Shown here: in pieces, positions 12,910 through 25,107 of the stretch
How positions within the stretch are numbered: position 1 is the stretch's first letter
Layout: each line of letters starts with the position of its first letter
DNA from: Paragordius varius
Lineage: Eukaryota > Nematomorpha
Reading direction: 5' to 3'
Assembly (NCBI GenBank): GCA_964247055.1
Contig: OZ176054.1
Span: forward strand, 1,984,001-2,048,000
DNA: 64,000 nt
Made by a program: the position numbers and the translations under genes
Notes under the pieces: model-generated
Told to the model about the DNA's origin: nothing
The model's input: only the letters and a program-made list of their open reading frames with translations
The model's database searches: none

Positions 12910-15795
12910 ATGTTAAAATTAATTAAACAGAAAATTATTTTACAAAATGTTATAGCTATAATTTTATTTTTACGCCATTCCTTTAAAGCTGATGGAACCC
13001 TGAGTGATTCCAATGAGCCCTTAGGTAAAATTTAAAACTACTGTTAATATCATGTCTGAAATTTCACCAATAAATGATAAAATTTCCTTTATACATATAG
13101 TTGTCCTTATTTTTTGACATCCTTAACCTAATTTTATACACATTAGCGTATGGCATAAAACAATATTAGTCCAAAAATAATAAAAAATGTTTTTAACAAA
13201 AACAAGGGGATATTATGGATATGTGTATATGCCATAGGCATGTTTTTTTTAAAAAAATATATTTTTTTATACCCTTTTATGGACTAATAATGTTTTATGA
13301 CATATACGATATTGTATAATTTATTTTCAAAATTTACTCAAACATATTTCTATAAGAATTATATTTATCAAGACTCCTTTTCCTTTGTGGCATTGGGGGA
13401 CACGGGGGGTACACCTTATTTCCCATACACCTCAAGAAATGGTAGAATTGTGGCAAAAACGCTAGAAAATTGGGCCTTTTTTACAAAACCATCATTTGCT
13501 TTGTTACTTGGGGACAATTTTTATGACAAGGGTGTCACCAGCATAAATGACTCGAGATTTGCCGTAAACATATATAGTTTCATATAGACATATTTATCAA
13601 CTAAGTCAACTCTCTAATAATATACCATTTACATCTCAAATCCACCCTTGAACACTACAAATTCACCCTTGAATCGAACTCAGTCTAAAAATAAATTTTG
13701 ATTTTGGATACAAATTCATTTTTTGATATTTTTAGAAATGAGCTTGGTTCAAAATTAATATACGGAAAAAATGATAATCTATGCATAAATCATTTTATAA
13801 TGAATTATATAAGCTCAAAAACAATTTATTTTTCGGGTGAACTTACCATATTAAAGATAAATTTGATGTATCTACATAGTTGTTTTAATTAGGAAAGCAT
13901 TGCAAGGGTTGTTTTTAGTTTTTTACAATCATAGGAATCATTTGAAAACTTATATCCGAGCCCAAGTCTGAAAATTCCTTGGTACATTACAGCCGGAAAT
14001 CACGATCACCGTGGGAGCGTGAAAGCTCAAATTGCATATTCAAACATTTCCACTCGCTGGTTTAATATTTTTTTGAGTAATTACAGATAAAAAATCATAA
14101 TTAACTTTGTTAAAAAGTGTTTTTACCAGCAAGTTTTTTGTATGTCTAGACTCATTTACTGAAGTGCCTGGCTTAACACTAATTCAATATACATGGCCCT
14201 ATTTTTTTTATAGAATGACGGTAACTTAAAAAATAAATTCCTTTTTTGACAATGTTTTTGTGATCTAATTTTTACGATAAAGGGAAAGGACCAAATGCAT
14301 TTTTGCAACCCTAATTAATGGGTATATATAAGAAGAGTTTAAAATTCAAAATCTAACTATTTTTTACGGTAAAAAGTGCAAAGGAGAAATTAACATAATC
14401 TCAGTAATTGACAAGTTATCCATATATAGTTGTAGATATTCATATATATATTCATAGAGAAGGTGTGTAAAATAATTGTGTTTTAGGACGTATCCATATT
14501 ACTATTATGAAAAGCTATTTTCAATCAATATACCATCATCAAACTCTCAATTGTTTAAGAATGGGAATAAAACCACGTCTCCTAGCAACGATCAAAACAA
14601 AACTAATAATAGTTCTTCCAAACTATCTTATCCCGAAACTCGTCTCAATAACTCTTTAGAAAGTGATGTCGTATTAAAAGTACATTTGATAGGGATAGAC
14701 ACGGTCATACTGTGTGGAAAGCGTCAATTTTTATTTCGTGAAAACTATTGGCTCCCTGAAAAATTGCGATTTACCACCACGGATTGGGACGAAAGTGAAA
14801 CAGCCAAACAACAATTTTGGATAGAAGAAACGTTAAAAACGTCAAAGTATGATAAAAAATTATATTGAATGCTGATTTTGAAGAAAGTTATTTTTATTCT
14901 AACGAGAATAAAGATAAAAAACATCTAATTATAACACACATACAGTCAAATACATACTGAGGTTCTTATTTTTACCTCGTTTTGTGCAAAATGAACCTTT
15001 GTGACATCTAAATGAAAATTAAATTAAAACTTTTTTTAAACATATATGTAACAGCTGAAATTGGTCAACAAAACAATTTTTATTCAAATGTTAGAGCCAT
15101 TTCTGTCTTTTCCAATAGTTGTGATTCACTTTGATTTTGTCAACTATCTTACGAATAGGGCCGATTTCATTATTGTGTTTGGACATTATCCAATTTACTC
15201 GATTGGAAAACACGGACCTAGCGTTTGCCTACGCCGTCGACTTAACCCATTACTCAAAAAATATCGCGTGAATGCATATGTCAGTGGCCATGATCATAAT
15301 CAACAAGTATTTGATATCAAAATTTTAAAATGTTATTAAAAAAATCAACTGTATATATAACGTTTCAATCACACTAATTTTGATACTTATGTAAATATTT
15401 GGGTAGAACATTCGAATATTATATTTCAGTTATTCATTGATGAAATACAACCTACAAAGCACCATAACACCCCTACAAACCATACTCTGAATAATATAAA
15501 TGCAATCAATCAACCATCTATTATCACTCAAGACACTAGTTATCGGAGCAATTTAACAACACACAATATACATTATATCGTGCTAGGTTCCGGATCCAAA
15601 TTGGATCAAAAAACAACGCATAAAACGCCAAAATTGGAAAAAATGCTCAAATTTTTCCAGGGCGATTTAAATGGTTACGGTGGATTTGGTTACTTTAGAT
15701 GGCAACCATTTAAAAACACATTGGCCGTACAATTTATAGATGGGTTAGGAAGGATTCGACATGATGTCGAAATATCACCAAGATTTGGGACATAG
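12910..15795 (+). CDS. ACP5: tartrate-resistant (purple) acid phosphatase, 6 exons
   Basis: Exons: 12910-13024, 13373-13563, 13935-14059, 14487-14846, 15159-15306, 15430-15795. They give 434 residues. An N-terminal hydrophobic segment is a probable signal peptide or anchor. All five metallophosphatase blocks are present: GDTGG (Asp48), GDNFYDKG (Asp86, Tyr89), GNHDH (Asn124), GHYP (His273) and GHDHN (His308, His310). The di-iron site should therefore be complete, with secreted or lysosomal phosphatase activity. The protein is about 100 residues longer than mammalian ACP5. The excess is a polar Asn/Ser-rich insert near residue 165 ([19 protein letters not shown]) and a second insert after GHDHN (residues ~315-360). 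Both fall between conserved blocks, so they are likely surface loops. Repeats sit in introns 1 and 2. The symbol marks orthology by family only. Confidence 0.92.
13147..13308. mobile_element. short near-palindromic MITE
   Basis: The ends are inverted copies of about 28 bp: CGTATGGCATAAAACAATAT plus TAGTCCA on the left, and the inverse of CGTATATGTCATAAAACATT plus TAGTCCA on the right. It has no coding content. It lies in intron 1 of the acid phosphatase gene. A target duplication is not clear. Confidence 0.65.
13621..13885. mobile_element. decayed foldback-like element, subfamily 1
   Basis: It starts TATACCATTTACA at 13621, followed by two worn 21-bp units (CACCCTTGAA cores). The right half keeps the inner motif AATTTATTTTTCGGGTGAA, which matches AATTTATTTTTAGGGTGAA in the copy at 11538-11883. 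The right terminus is too worn to fix. It fills most of intron 2 (13564-13934) of the phosphatase gene. Confidence 0.65.
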
Positions 15796-17321
15796 TATTT
15801 ATTGCGCCTTTAGTATTTATCTTCCAATCTCATTTGTTATATCATGTGAAAAATAATAGACTCTTACACGACATATTAATTAAATATGGATTTTTTAGAT
15901 ATTTTATGTATGCAAACAATAAAATTTAACATGTAAATAATATTTTTGGGCTTGCCCCAAAATAATTAAAAATTGACATAAATATATCAAAATATATTTA
16001 AAAAAATTAAATCTACCTTCCAATTGAATATACTCTTATGTAAACTCAGAATAAGTTTTCTTTAGACCGAACTTGTAATACTCGTTTGGGGATCGGACTC
16101 AAAAAATATATTAATCTTGCGAATATCGAATTTCGAGCACACGTAAATCCTTTTTTGGAAGAAGCTGACTGTTTTAAAATTAATTATTTTTTAACTCTAA
16201 TATATTTTTTTAAAAATTTCTGTTTGTTGCGAAATCGATCTTAAACTTCCAAAATCTAAACGGCGAGAATCGAAACACACTCCTGTCTTTAAAATTAATG
16301 GAAAAGAGCCGCATAACTTAAAATGTTTTTTTATCAGATAAAAATCGTATTAATACTGAATTAGCAACATGTAATACCTCCTAATAAAGTTGAATAAATT
16401 CTCGTTTACCTTCATTTTCTAAAGATATCTATACCCTAAAATTTAAATGATTATATTGAAAATCGAAAAGCTGTTGTCCCCAAAAAGTTAAAAATTTGGG
16501 TTAGGTGCCATTTTTACAATAAAATATTAGCTTGATATTTTAGCGGCATCGATTTTAGAAAAGAGTTTTTATAATATTTATCTCAAATTTTTAGGACATA
16601 TAATTTTTCAGGGCTTTATTGCGTTTTAAAGCCAGTGATGTTATATTTCAACCATATAAACGGTAAGATTGGTTTCACTAGAATATAATATTCAGATTCA
16701 AACATAATAATTTGGCAAACGTTTGGCTTCAAAAAAATATATTTATATTGTACACCAAATTTGTGAATTTCGCTAGGGGAGTTTTTTGAAATATTTATAT
16801 TACTTGACAAGATAATCGCAAAATATGGTGTTAGAATGTGTTTGACAGAAAATTACTAGGAAATTTTGAATAAAGATTTCGTTGCTCAGTCTTATTTAAT
16901 ATAATTGTTTATAATTTATCATAATAAATTATTTAATAATTTTGAGATATTGCGTTGTGCTATAAATGTAAAAGTTTTGATTGTTAAATACAAAGGCATG
17001 ACTAGATAAAGAGATATAAATAAATTGTAAGCTATATGTCAAAATATTGAGCAAAAATTTGAATAAAAATTTCGAATATTAATCTGGAATAATATAAAAT
17101 ATAAAAATCTAATAATTTGAATCTCATGCATAATAATTGTAAATTAATTGTATGAAATAAAAACATTAAAATTGCATTATATCTAAGTTATTGATAAAAA
17201 TTTCAGAATTTTAAAAGTTATCATGATTCACCGGTTAAAATTAAAAACATTTTCTGTAATTTATACACTCCCAAAAATATACTGCATAATAATAGAGTAT
17301 CATTGACTTATCTTCTAGATT
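15796..17321. other. AT-rich spacer between convergent genes
   Basis: The stretch between the convergent phosphatase and acyltransferase genes. I find no exon-like pattern. A few short open frames are present, as expected by chance in this composition. Confidence 0.45.
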
Positions 17322-18364
17322 TTACCGGATAGGATTTTTAGAATGAGATGATGTAATAATTAAATTTTTGGCTAAACGCCAGACCGGAAACTCAATAATT
17401 AAACTAAAACATAGGGCAAGAGCAAAAGTAATTACACTGTAAAATATCATGAGGACAAACATACTCATATGAGAAAAGTATAAGGGACTTCTCAAACTCC
17501 GTAAATATGTGAACATAACTACAGGATGTAAAAGATATGCCCCATAACTCAAATTACTAATGGGTACCCAAATTGGGTCAGCCAACAAAGTGTATAACGG
17601 AGTAATAAAAATTGAAACAAAAATGCGAAAATTTAATTTTGTCCTGTTATTCAGTGATGCATTAGACACGAACTTTGTGCCATCGATTAAGGTCAATGCA
17701 TATACAAAGATTGCTATCACAAATGGCCATATAAATCGTGAGAGTGAAAGAAACATAGATTCCCAAAAATCATGGTTAGACGATATCGGATAATTTGGCT
17801 TTTTCATTTGGTCTGCCCCGTTTTTTGAATGCACATATATCATTGCACTACTTATGGCTAACGTGAAAGAAAAAAGACTTAGGCATATCCAAAGAGGTTT
17901 ATTATGGGTATCATTGGTGGATGCCGCATTATTCCTTTTTTTATTAACACCATCTGACGCCTCTTCCTTCTGCACCACTTTTTTCAGTAATAATAGATCC
18001 TTAGTAGTGACATCTAATTCGCCTTGTTTGCAGGGATTAGATTCGGTCTCATCGCTAACAAAACTTTCTTGCATTTTTTGTGAATGGTTGATAAGGGGAA
18101 AACCAGTTTGAGCGGTTTGTTTAAGCTTCAGGTAAAAGGCTAAAAACAACCCAAATATAAATGGGGGCATTCGAATGTACGGTTTAATGTAGTATTCCAT
18201 GAAGAAACGCACAATATCCACGTCTTGAGTAAAAGTTAATATTCTAAAAAACGAGAAGAAAGCATTGATTAATATAACATTATATTTTCAAAATATTTTA
18301 ATTATATTTCCCTTAAAACTAACTCTCTTTCAAATATTATTGAAAAAAAATCAACCAGAAATGT

Positions 18365-18400
<36 letters not shown>

Positions 18401-20775
18401 TTAGCTGTATCATTTTAAAAAATAACTAAAACAGAAACGAAGTAGATAAGAAAAAGGTCCCCACCTGTATTTATTTACATAACTGACTTGGTATGCCACA
18501 AACGTTAAAAATGTAAGTAGAATTGACAAAAGCCACCATACATAAGTAAAAGATATTTTTAAACAACTCATATTTTTGTTAGTGTCATTATTGTCGATAG
18601 ACGGTTGATGTTGTTTAATTTGCAAACATTGTAACATAAGGTAGACGAAGAGTGGTGCAATAAGATGGAATTGAAAATCACAAGAAAGGTACCAAGCCCA
18701 AGGCATACACATTTTATAAGCTACACCGCTTCCTATTAGAGATTTGTCGTTTTCTTTAATATTATCTATTTTTATATTAGATTTTTGGGTAAAAATATTT
18801 GCCACGTATAAAAGATTGAATATCCAATGCGTTCGGCAATCAGGATCGATGCCAGAAAGTGTTGAACCCAAAGGGCCCCAATCTGTCACATAGGGTAAGA
18901 CCATGACTTCAAAAGCTATGATTGCTCCATATAATGGGGTCAAACGGAGATACCTGGAAGTTTTAAAAATGTTTAGATATTATCAAAAAATCATGTGTGG
19001 AAATATATGTATTTTATACTTTTGACACATTGACATCCTATTTAATTTTGAAATCATTAATCTATCAAAAATTATAATTTTTTTAGATAATATAAATAGA
19101 CAAATTTATATTTTAACAAAAAAACATCATAATCACACCTTAAAATAGCGTCAGAGATTATATCAACCGGAAATTAACTTAAAATATATCATATTATTTT
19201 ATCTCAACTTACCTACCTATATATAATTGGGAGTATAAAATTGTTTTGTAGAGAGGAAAATAGGTTTTTAACTGGTTTACCGCCTTTGAAAGATATATTA
19301 TTATTTAGATCGCCCGCTTTCACGGTTTCTAGTGTAGATTCCAAATTATCTTGATCTTTTAAATCATGATTGTGCAATTTAGTTTGAGGCAATATTTTTG
19401 TGTCATCTATTCTGTTTTTTGATTTTTTTATTGTAGGTCCACAATTTTTGAGCTGAGCAAAATGTTCTTTGCACCAGGATTTAACGAGAGGGGAAGACCA
19501 AGAGGCTAGAAACCCGGACATAAAGAAAAATGTATCAACGGCAAAAAAAGCTGAAAATAAAAGGAGAGTTATATAATCAAATGAAGGAGGGGTTGTTTGA
19601 ATAAATTGCGTTGTAACGTTCAATTTATTTGGCAATTGGGTGTCTCTAATAGGATTTTTATAATAGGAACCAGATATCGTGGCAACGAAATTCTGGAAAT
19701 TAGAAATTGCAAAAACGCTCAAGAGGTAAGTATGTCCATATATAACATGAAGCGTGCTTAGGGCCTTAATGCCCCTCAGGAATGGAAGTGATGAATTGTT
19801 TAATATCGGTTTAGATAAATTAATTTCGGAATGTTCTTTTGTTTTTGCAGCACTACTTTTTAACATTTGTTTTTTAGCATATTTTTTGCTTTCAGTACTA
19901 GGTGTATGATTGCTATTCGAATTTGACGATGTGTATAAGATTTGAGATAAATTATTTTGAACCGCAAAACTATCAATTATTATATTTAAAGTTTTACTTT
20001 TGAAACAATATTTTTTGCCAAACCATTTAGTAATTGTTGAAGATGCGACAATTAATAACATTAAAATGCCAGTCAAAGAGAGGAATATGGATAAATTTAG
20101 CTTCTTTTTAGAGGTCAATTGGCTTGAAATGCTTTTTAAGTCATGGTTGTCCCATATCTCAGACAATTTATCTTTTGTGTTTATTAAATGTTCAATCATT
20201 TGTCCATTTAAATGTGTATGTATCCTATATATACGAATTTTTTCAATATCTTCCGCCTTTATCCGCATCTCTTCTCCAAGATATGGTTTAAGGCTACTAA
20301 AGAGCATAACCAAATCTCTAGGATTATTACATGCCGTGGGCAGGCATATCCCTAAAATAAGAGTCCCATCTGGAATCCAGAGATTCATTGGTAAATTATT
20401 GACATGTTTTTCAAAATAAAACTCCATATCATTCCGCAGCGGTATAACGTCTACAAATAAAGCAGAATAGGAAAGGGATGTTTGCAATCTCAAACAATTA
20501 TCAAATCCACCAAAAACAAGTAAATTTGTAAATTTATCTATATGAATGGGAAATATTCCAGAAAAACTATGTGCCAAATTAGATAATTCATTGGAGATTG
20601 GAATACTTGGTTTCAAAATATACAGCATTTGGTTGTGGCATTCTTGTGAAACATTGGATGCTTCTAATAAAAAATATGAATACTTATTGCTTGGATATGC
20701 CTGAATAATTGAAGATAAAATTACAAAGTATATTTTACAAAAAATAAAAATATTAGCTCGAGTATGTAGGGACAT
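17322..20775 (-). CDS. nrf-6: NRF-6-type multipass acyltransferase (NRF domain + acyltransferase 3), 3 exons
   Basis: Minus-strand exons: 20775-19217, 18953-18465, 18243-17322, giving 989 residues. A signal-peptide-like start is followed by the extracellular NRF domain (to about residue 215), with short cysteine-bearing blocks such as ECHNQMLYIL, GGFDNCLRL and GICLPTACN. Next come a membrane segment (LSIFLSLTGILMLLIVA), a polar loop, and the acyltransferase-3 core. That core starts at FLRGIKALSTLHVIYGHT, where the family's early His is kept, and runs through DTFFFMSGFLAS, IYRYLRLTPLY and NLSYGAYLLHPVVM to IEFPVW. In C. elegans, relatives act in lipid uptake or transport and drug response. The acyl donor and acceptor here are unknown. 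Two long polar loops (residues ~270-325 and ~440-510) are insertions relative to typical members. Both intron junctions keep phase, and the first rebuilds IYRYLRLTP. Confidence 0.9.
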
Positions 20776-22127
20776 CTGATCCCCAACCCTGTTAAATTTA
20801 AAAATGTAACATATGATTTATAAGAATTATATTCAATAACAAAAATTAAATTAAAATTAAGATTTATGGATAAACAAGGGTGCGCTAAATTTAGTCCGTT
20901 TTCATCGTAATATAAAAAATGTTTTTACTTAATACACAGTAAATCCATGGTCATAAAAACTTTTTGATAGAATAAAAATCTAATAAAAAAAATATCTGTA
21001 TCCTTCATTTGGAGCTTAAAGGTTACATAATAAATAATATTTCACTTTTATGAAAAGGTCCATATCGAGAAATTAAAAATTGCATGCATTTATGCAAAAT
21101 AAATTTTTTGTTTTAAACCATGAAATCTATTCAAGTGGTAAAATATATAATTAAATTTTAGTTTTTATCTGTGATCTGCGAATCCCATTCTTACACTCGC
21201 AACATTTTGAACATATGCGCAAAAAACCGGTATATTACATATTCAATCATAATAATGAATGACTATTTAACTAATTTTTGACAGGCTATTTTTATCACCT
21301 CAAAATTTTAAGCCTATGTTCGCTACCAAAATATTATTTTAAAATTAAGTAATACATGTAGTAATTTATTATTATGATAAGTTAGGTAAAGGCAACAGTG
21401 TTCTATATGGAAAATAAATATAATAGAAATCCTCAAAATCATCGAATTCATAAAGATGTTAATACCATAAAGCATCGTGAAATATATGGAAAAAGTGTTT
21501 TCATAATATTATTGAATGCTTTAAAAACCCAAAATACGCTTCAATAAATATTTGTAGAAATTTGGTTTTTAACAAAAGTATGCATCCAAAATATAATTTA
21601 ATGTGATAAATTAAAACTTTTTATATCGCGTCTATTGTATTAATATCAGCACTAACTCACTCAATGAGTATAAAAATGGGCCACTTTCGGACCTGAAGGA
21701 AAAATATTAAATAGCTTTTTTAATATAATTAATTTATATAATTATTTGTGGGTGAATTCCATAGGTTCAGATTCCTAATAAAAATATTATATTTAAGCAT
21801 AATGCCTATATAATGCTTTAATTTACAATTTTATAATTGTAAACACTTTATTTTAATATGCAGCGGAAATTTTTAAATCGATAATTGGCCAAAATATGTT
21901 GCCATATTATTAATTTAATTTATTTTTTTACTCGTTCATGAGCAATTAGCACAAATATTTAACTTCAAAATGTTTAAGAATTATTGGCCATTGTTAACAT
22001 CGAAAAAATTTGATAATGATATTAAAAATATTTTTAGAATTTAATTGTTTTATGCTCAAAATTTTAAAAGCAATATAAAAATTGGAATACTGTACGCGGG
22101 AATATTAAAATATAATTTGTGTCCATT
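20776..22127. other. AT-rich region upstream of nrf-6-like gene
   Basis: The probable promoter side of the minus-strand acyltransferase gene. I see no exon or repeat I can support. Confidence 0.4.
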
Positions 22128-22135
22128 GTATAAAT

Positions 22136-23423
22136 CAGTGGTACTCAAACCGCGGCCCTAAGAGTGCTGCTTAATAGCCCTATCATCATAGTGATACTTT
22201 AATTATTGTTTTTATTGATAAATTTTTAAAATAAACATAAATGAATTTTCGCTTATTTTAATATAAATTTATTTCCTTTAGATTTAATTTTGGTATTTTT
22301 TATTTTTTACCCAATTTAAATTTTTGAAAAATTTCCCTACATTAAAATAATTTCAAAATCTTGGCACATGTTGCTTCTGTTTCTGTATTCTTTACGGATA
22401 CCAGAAAGAAAAATCTATTATGTCCATAGTTCTACCATAAAAATAGAATTCCATAATAAAGATCTATTCACGATGCAAATTATACAATTTCTTGAATCAT
22501 GTGCTCGACGCATTGAAGATATGTCTAAATATATTTTTAACAATATGTAAATGGCTCTGATAAACTGCAAATATAGTGCTGTTATTGATTCTAGCACTAT
22601 TAGTTCAATACCTATGTGCGATCTTCGTGAGATTTTGCAACGACAACATAATCAACAAAGAATATACAAATTATTTACCAATGAACAATCCCACGAAAGG
22701 AAGAGATTTTCTCGAAACAATTGGCATTATCGATAATAATGGTATATCTATGAAATATTGGTATCTGCATAGATGGCTGTTCCTCTATGATTAGAATAAA
22801 CAGAGGATTTATTCCTCTTTTGAAAAACAAATATAATTTGCATTATATTTTATCCTTTCACTGCTTTATTCATCAGAAAAACTTGGTTCACGTGTAAAAG
22901 ATGAATATTCAATTCAGTAATTAAAACGGTTGGATATAAATAACCACATCCGTGGCATAGAATTCAACCGCCGTAAAAGAGAAGAAAGATATGTATAGAG
23001 TTTTGGCAAGATGGCCCAAATAAATAATAAAAAAATTTCCTCAAGTTATCCTAACTGTTTTTTCTCAACCTCGTGTGGGACGGCATATTCAAAAATGAAG
23101 TATTATCAAGAATATATTTAGAAATCTCTTAACCGATTATCATATCGACGACGTATTAAGATTGGCCTGTCATGAGGCATAACCAAATTTGTCAAAAATT
23201 ATTGGTTAATATCAAAATAAATGTTGTTATCACAATATTTTAATTTTTTAATGGTGCAAAACGAGTTTTTAGCTGGATTTACTTGCGCAAAAAATCATTG
23301 TGTTGCTTTAGAGTATAAATATGTGCATATGTAAAGCTATGGGATATTTGCGAATATTAGGTTCATGGCTCTCAAAAAAATATATTTTTTTAGCCCGTCA
23401 AATTTTTTTGGTGAGTACCACTG
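22136..23423 (+). mobile_element. hAT transposon (CAGTGGTACTCA ends), decayed
   Basis: The element is 1288 bp, with ends CAGTGGTACTCA and TGAGTACCACTG and a perfect 8-bp duplication GTATAAAT at 22128-22135 and 23424-23431. Plus-strand fragments between 22680 and 22900 resemble the ZBED/Buster-type transposase block NNPTKGRDFLETIG...RGFIPLLKNKYNLHYILSFHCFIHQ. The frames are broken by stops and shifts, and both N- and C-terminal parts are missing, so it is an internally reduced, non-autonomous copy. Confidence 0.9.
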
Positions 23424-23534
23424 GTATAAATTGTGTAATTTAGAGATAACATTCTTAAACAACAGGTAATACATGGTGTCCCCAATAATTTTGGATTAAC
23501 TAAATCGATCAATTATGGATAAAGTGATATATAT

Positions 23535-24201
23535 AGGGTTGTGCTGACCAAGTCATGACCAGGTCAATGACTATTTATATTTTGACCATGGTCATTTAAA
23601 AAAAACAACTGTTTTTTCGAAAAATTGCTAGTAAATTTTTTTTGAAAGAGAGGTAGTAAGATTTTATTGTTTTTCAATATATTTTAATAAATTAAATATT
23701 CAAATAAATTCAATAATCGATATTTAAATATGCTTAGTTACAGTATATTAAAAATTGTTAAACATGCATCCTTATGACATTAGCATTTAAGCATATCCAG
23801 TTATTTCGAATAACAAAACAATCAAACATTGTGCAAAATATGGAATTACATATATGTGGACCAATAAAATGAAAAACATTTTATAATTGGATTAATTCAT
23901 TGCTGAAAGAAAGAGTAAAACAAACTCGGTTTTTTTTAAATATCCAGTATTAAAAGCTATGTATTTGAATTATAAGGCCACAAACATGTGGCCGAATTCA
24001 TTCGAGAAAATTCTTGATTAATTTGATTAAAAAAAAGTATAATACATTTTAAGAAAAAACATGACATTATTAGTGAAACGCAAGTTTCACCATTATTTTC
24101 ACAATTTGCAATATCATATTTACCTAAGTAACAAGTGGTCATGACCATGGTTTGACTGGGTCTGACCGGACTTTTTTGAAAAAGCAAAATGCACAACCCT
24201 A
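23535..24201. mobile_element. MITE with AGGGTTGTGC inverted ends (hAT-like)
   Basis: The ends are AGGGTTGTGC at 23535 and GCACAACCCT at 24191-24200. Subterminal GACC/GGTC motifs (TGACCAGGTCAATGACC on the left, GGTCATGACCATGG on the right) add inverted structure. It has no transposase. Flanks ATATATAT and ACATATAG agree at 6 of 8 positions, a weak hint of an 8-bp duplication. Confidence 0.65.
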
Positions 24202-25107
24202 CATATAGCTTAAGTATCATGGAAATCGTCAAAGATATTGATTGTTTGTTAAAAATTGCAGTAATAATTTGGTATTGGCATAATGTGTGTATGTGTTAGT
24301 AATGCATCGCTAAGCACTACAACCAATATATCTGAAATACCATAAAATCAATGTTATTCCAGAAAAAGCAAATTTTCGAAATGATAATTTCAGTAACAAA
24401 AAAAGCATGTAAATATAGTTTCGAATAAATATAGATGGCCATAACTGAATTCGTTATTAGGGTAAAGCTTATTTTTGGTTGAGATATACCGATAAAATTC
24501 GGCTTTTCGAAAAATTAAGCTTTTTAATTGCGGTAATTGTAAACTTTTTACGCTTTTTTTACTAATAATTTGGGCTTTGAAATAAATAACAGCTGTTCCT
24601 TTTACCGGACTGCGGTTCAAGAGAAATTAAAAAAGCCTTCTTACGTTTTCGCAAATGTAAATTAAATGTCTCGTTTTACAGAAAATTACTGTTTAGCTAA
24701 CTTTTTATTCTGTAATGACTATTGCGATTTTGTTTGATTATTGAGAGCGAAACTTAATTTACCAACAAAATATCCGTTTAATGTGTGGCAAAAATCCTAA
24801 ATTAATATAAATTGGGCTTTTCTGTTGTTTGAATATACCGATATCCTATTATAACAGGCTGTTAAAACCATTGAACAGATACGATAAGTTTAGATTTTAA
24901 AATTGTTACATTGTCATCGTATATTGATTTTCTTAAATTAAATCTAAATAAAAAAAACAAACTTAAAATATGAAATTCTATTTTGATTGTTAAAATAATT
25001 TACATTTTATGAATGATTTAATAAATTAGTTAATTATAGTTTTGTTTAGTAAATAAATGTAATCAAACAATTATCGTCCTCAAACTATATATTTTATTTT
25101 TCACTAC
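24202..25107. other. region upstream of casein kinase I gene
   Basis: AT-rich DNA with a few chance open frames. It probably carries the kinase promoter. Nothing specific is recognised. Confidence 0.4.

Noticed and set aside
19999-20419. 139-residue plus-strand frame opposite the acyltransferase gene
   Set aside because: It is the antisense shadow of exon 1 of the NRF-6-type gene.
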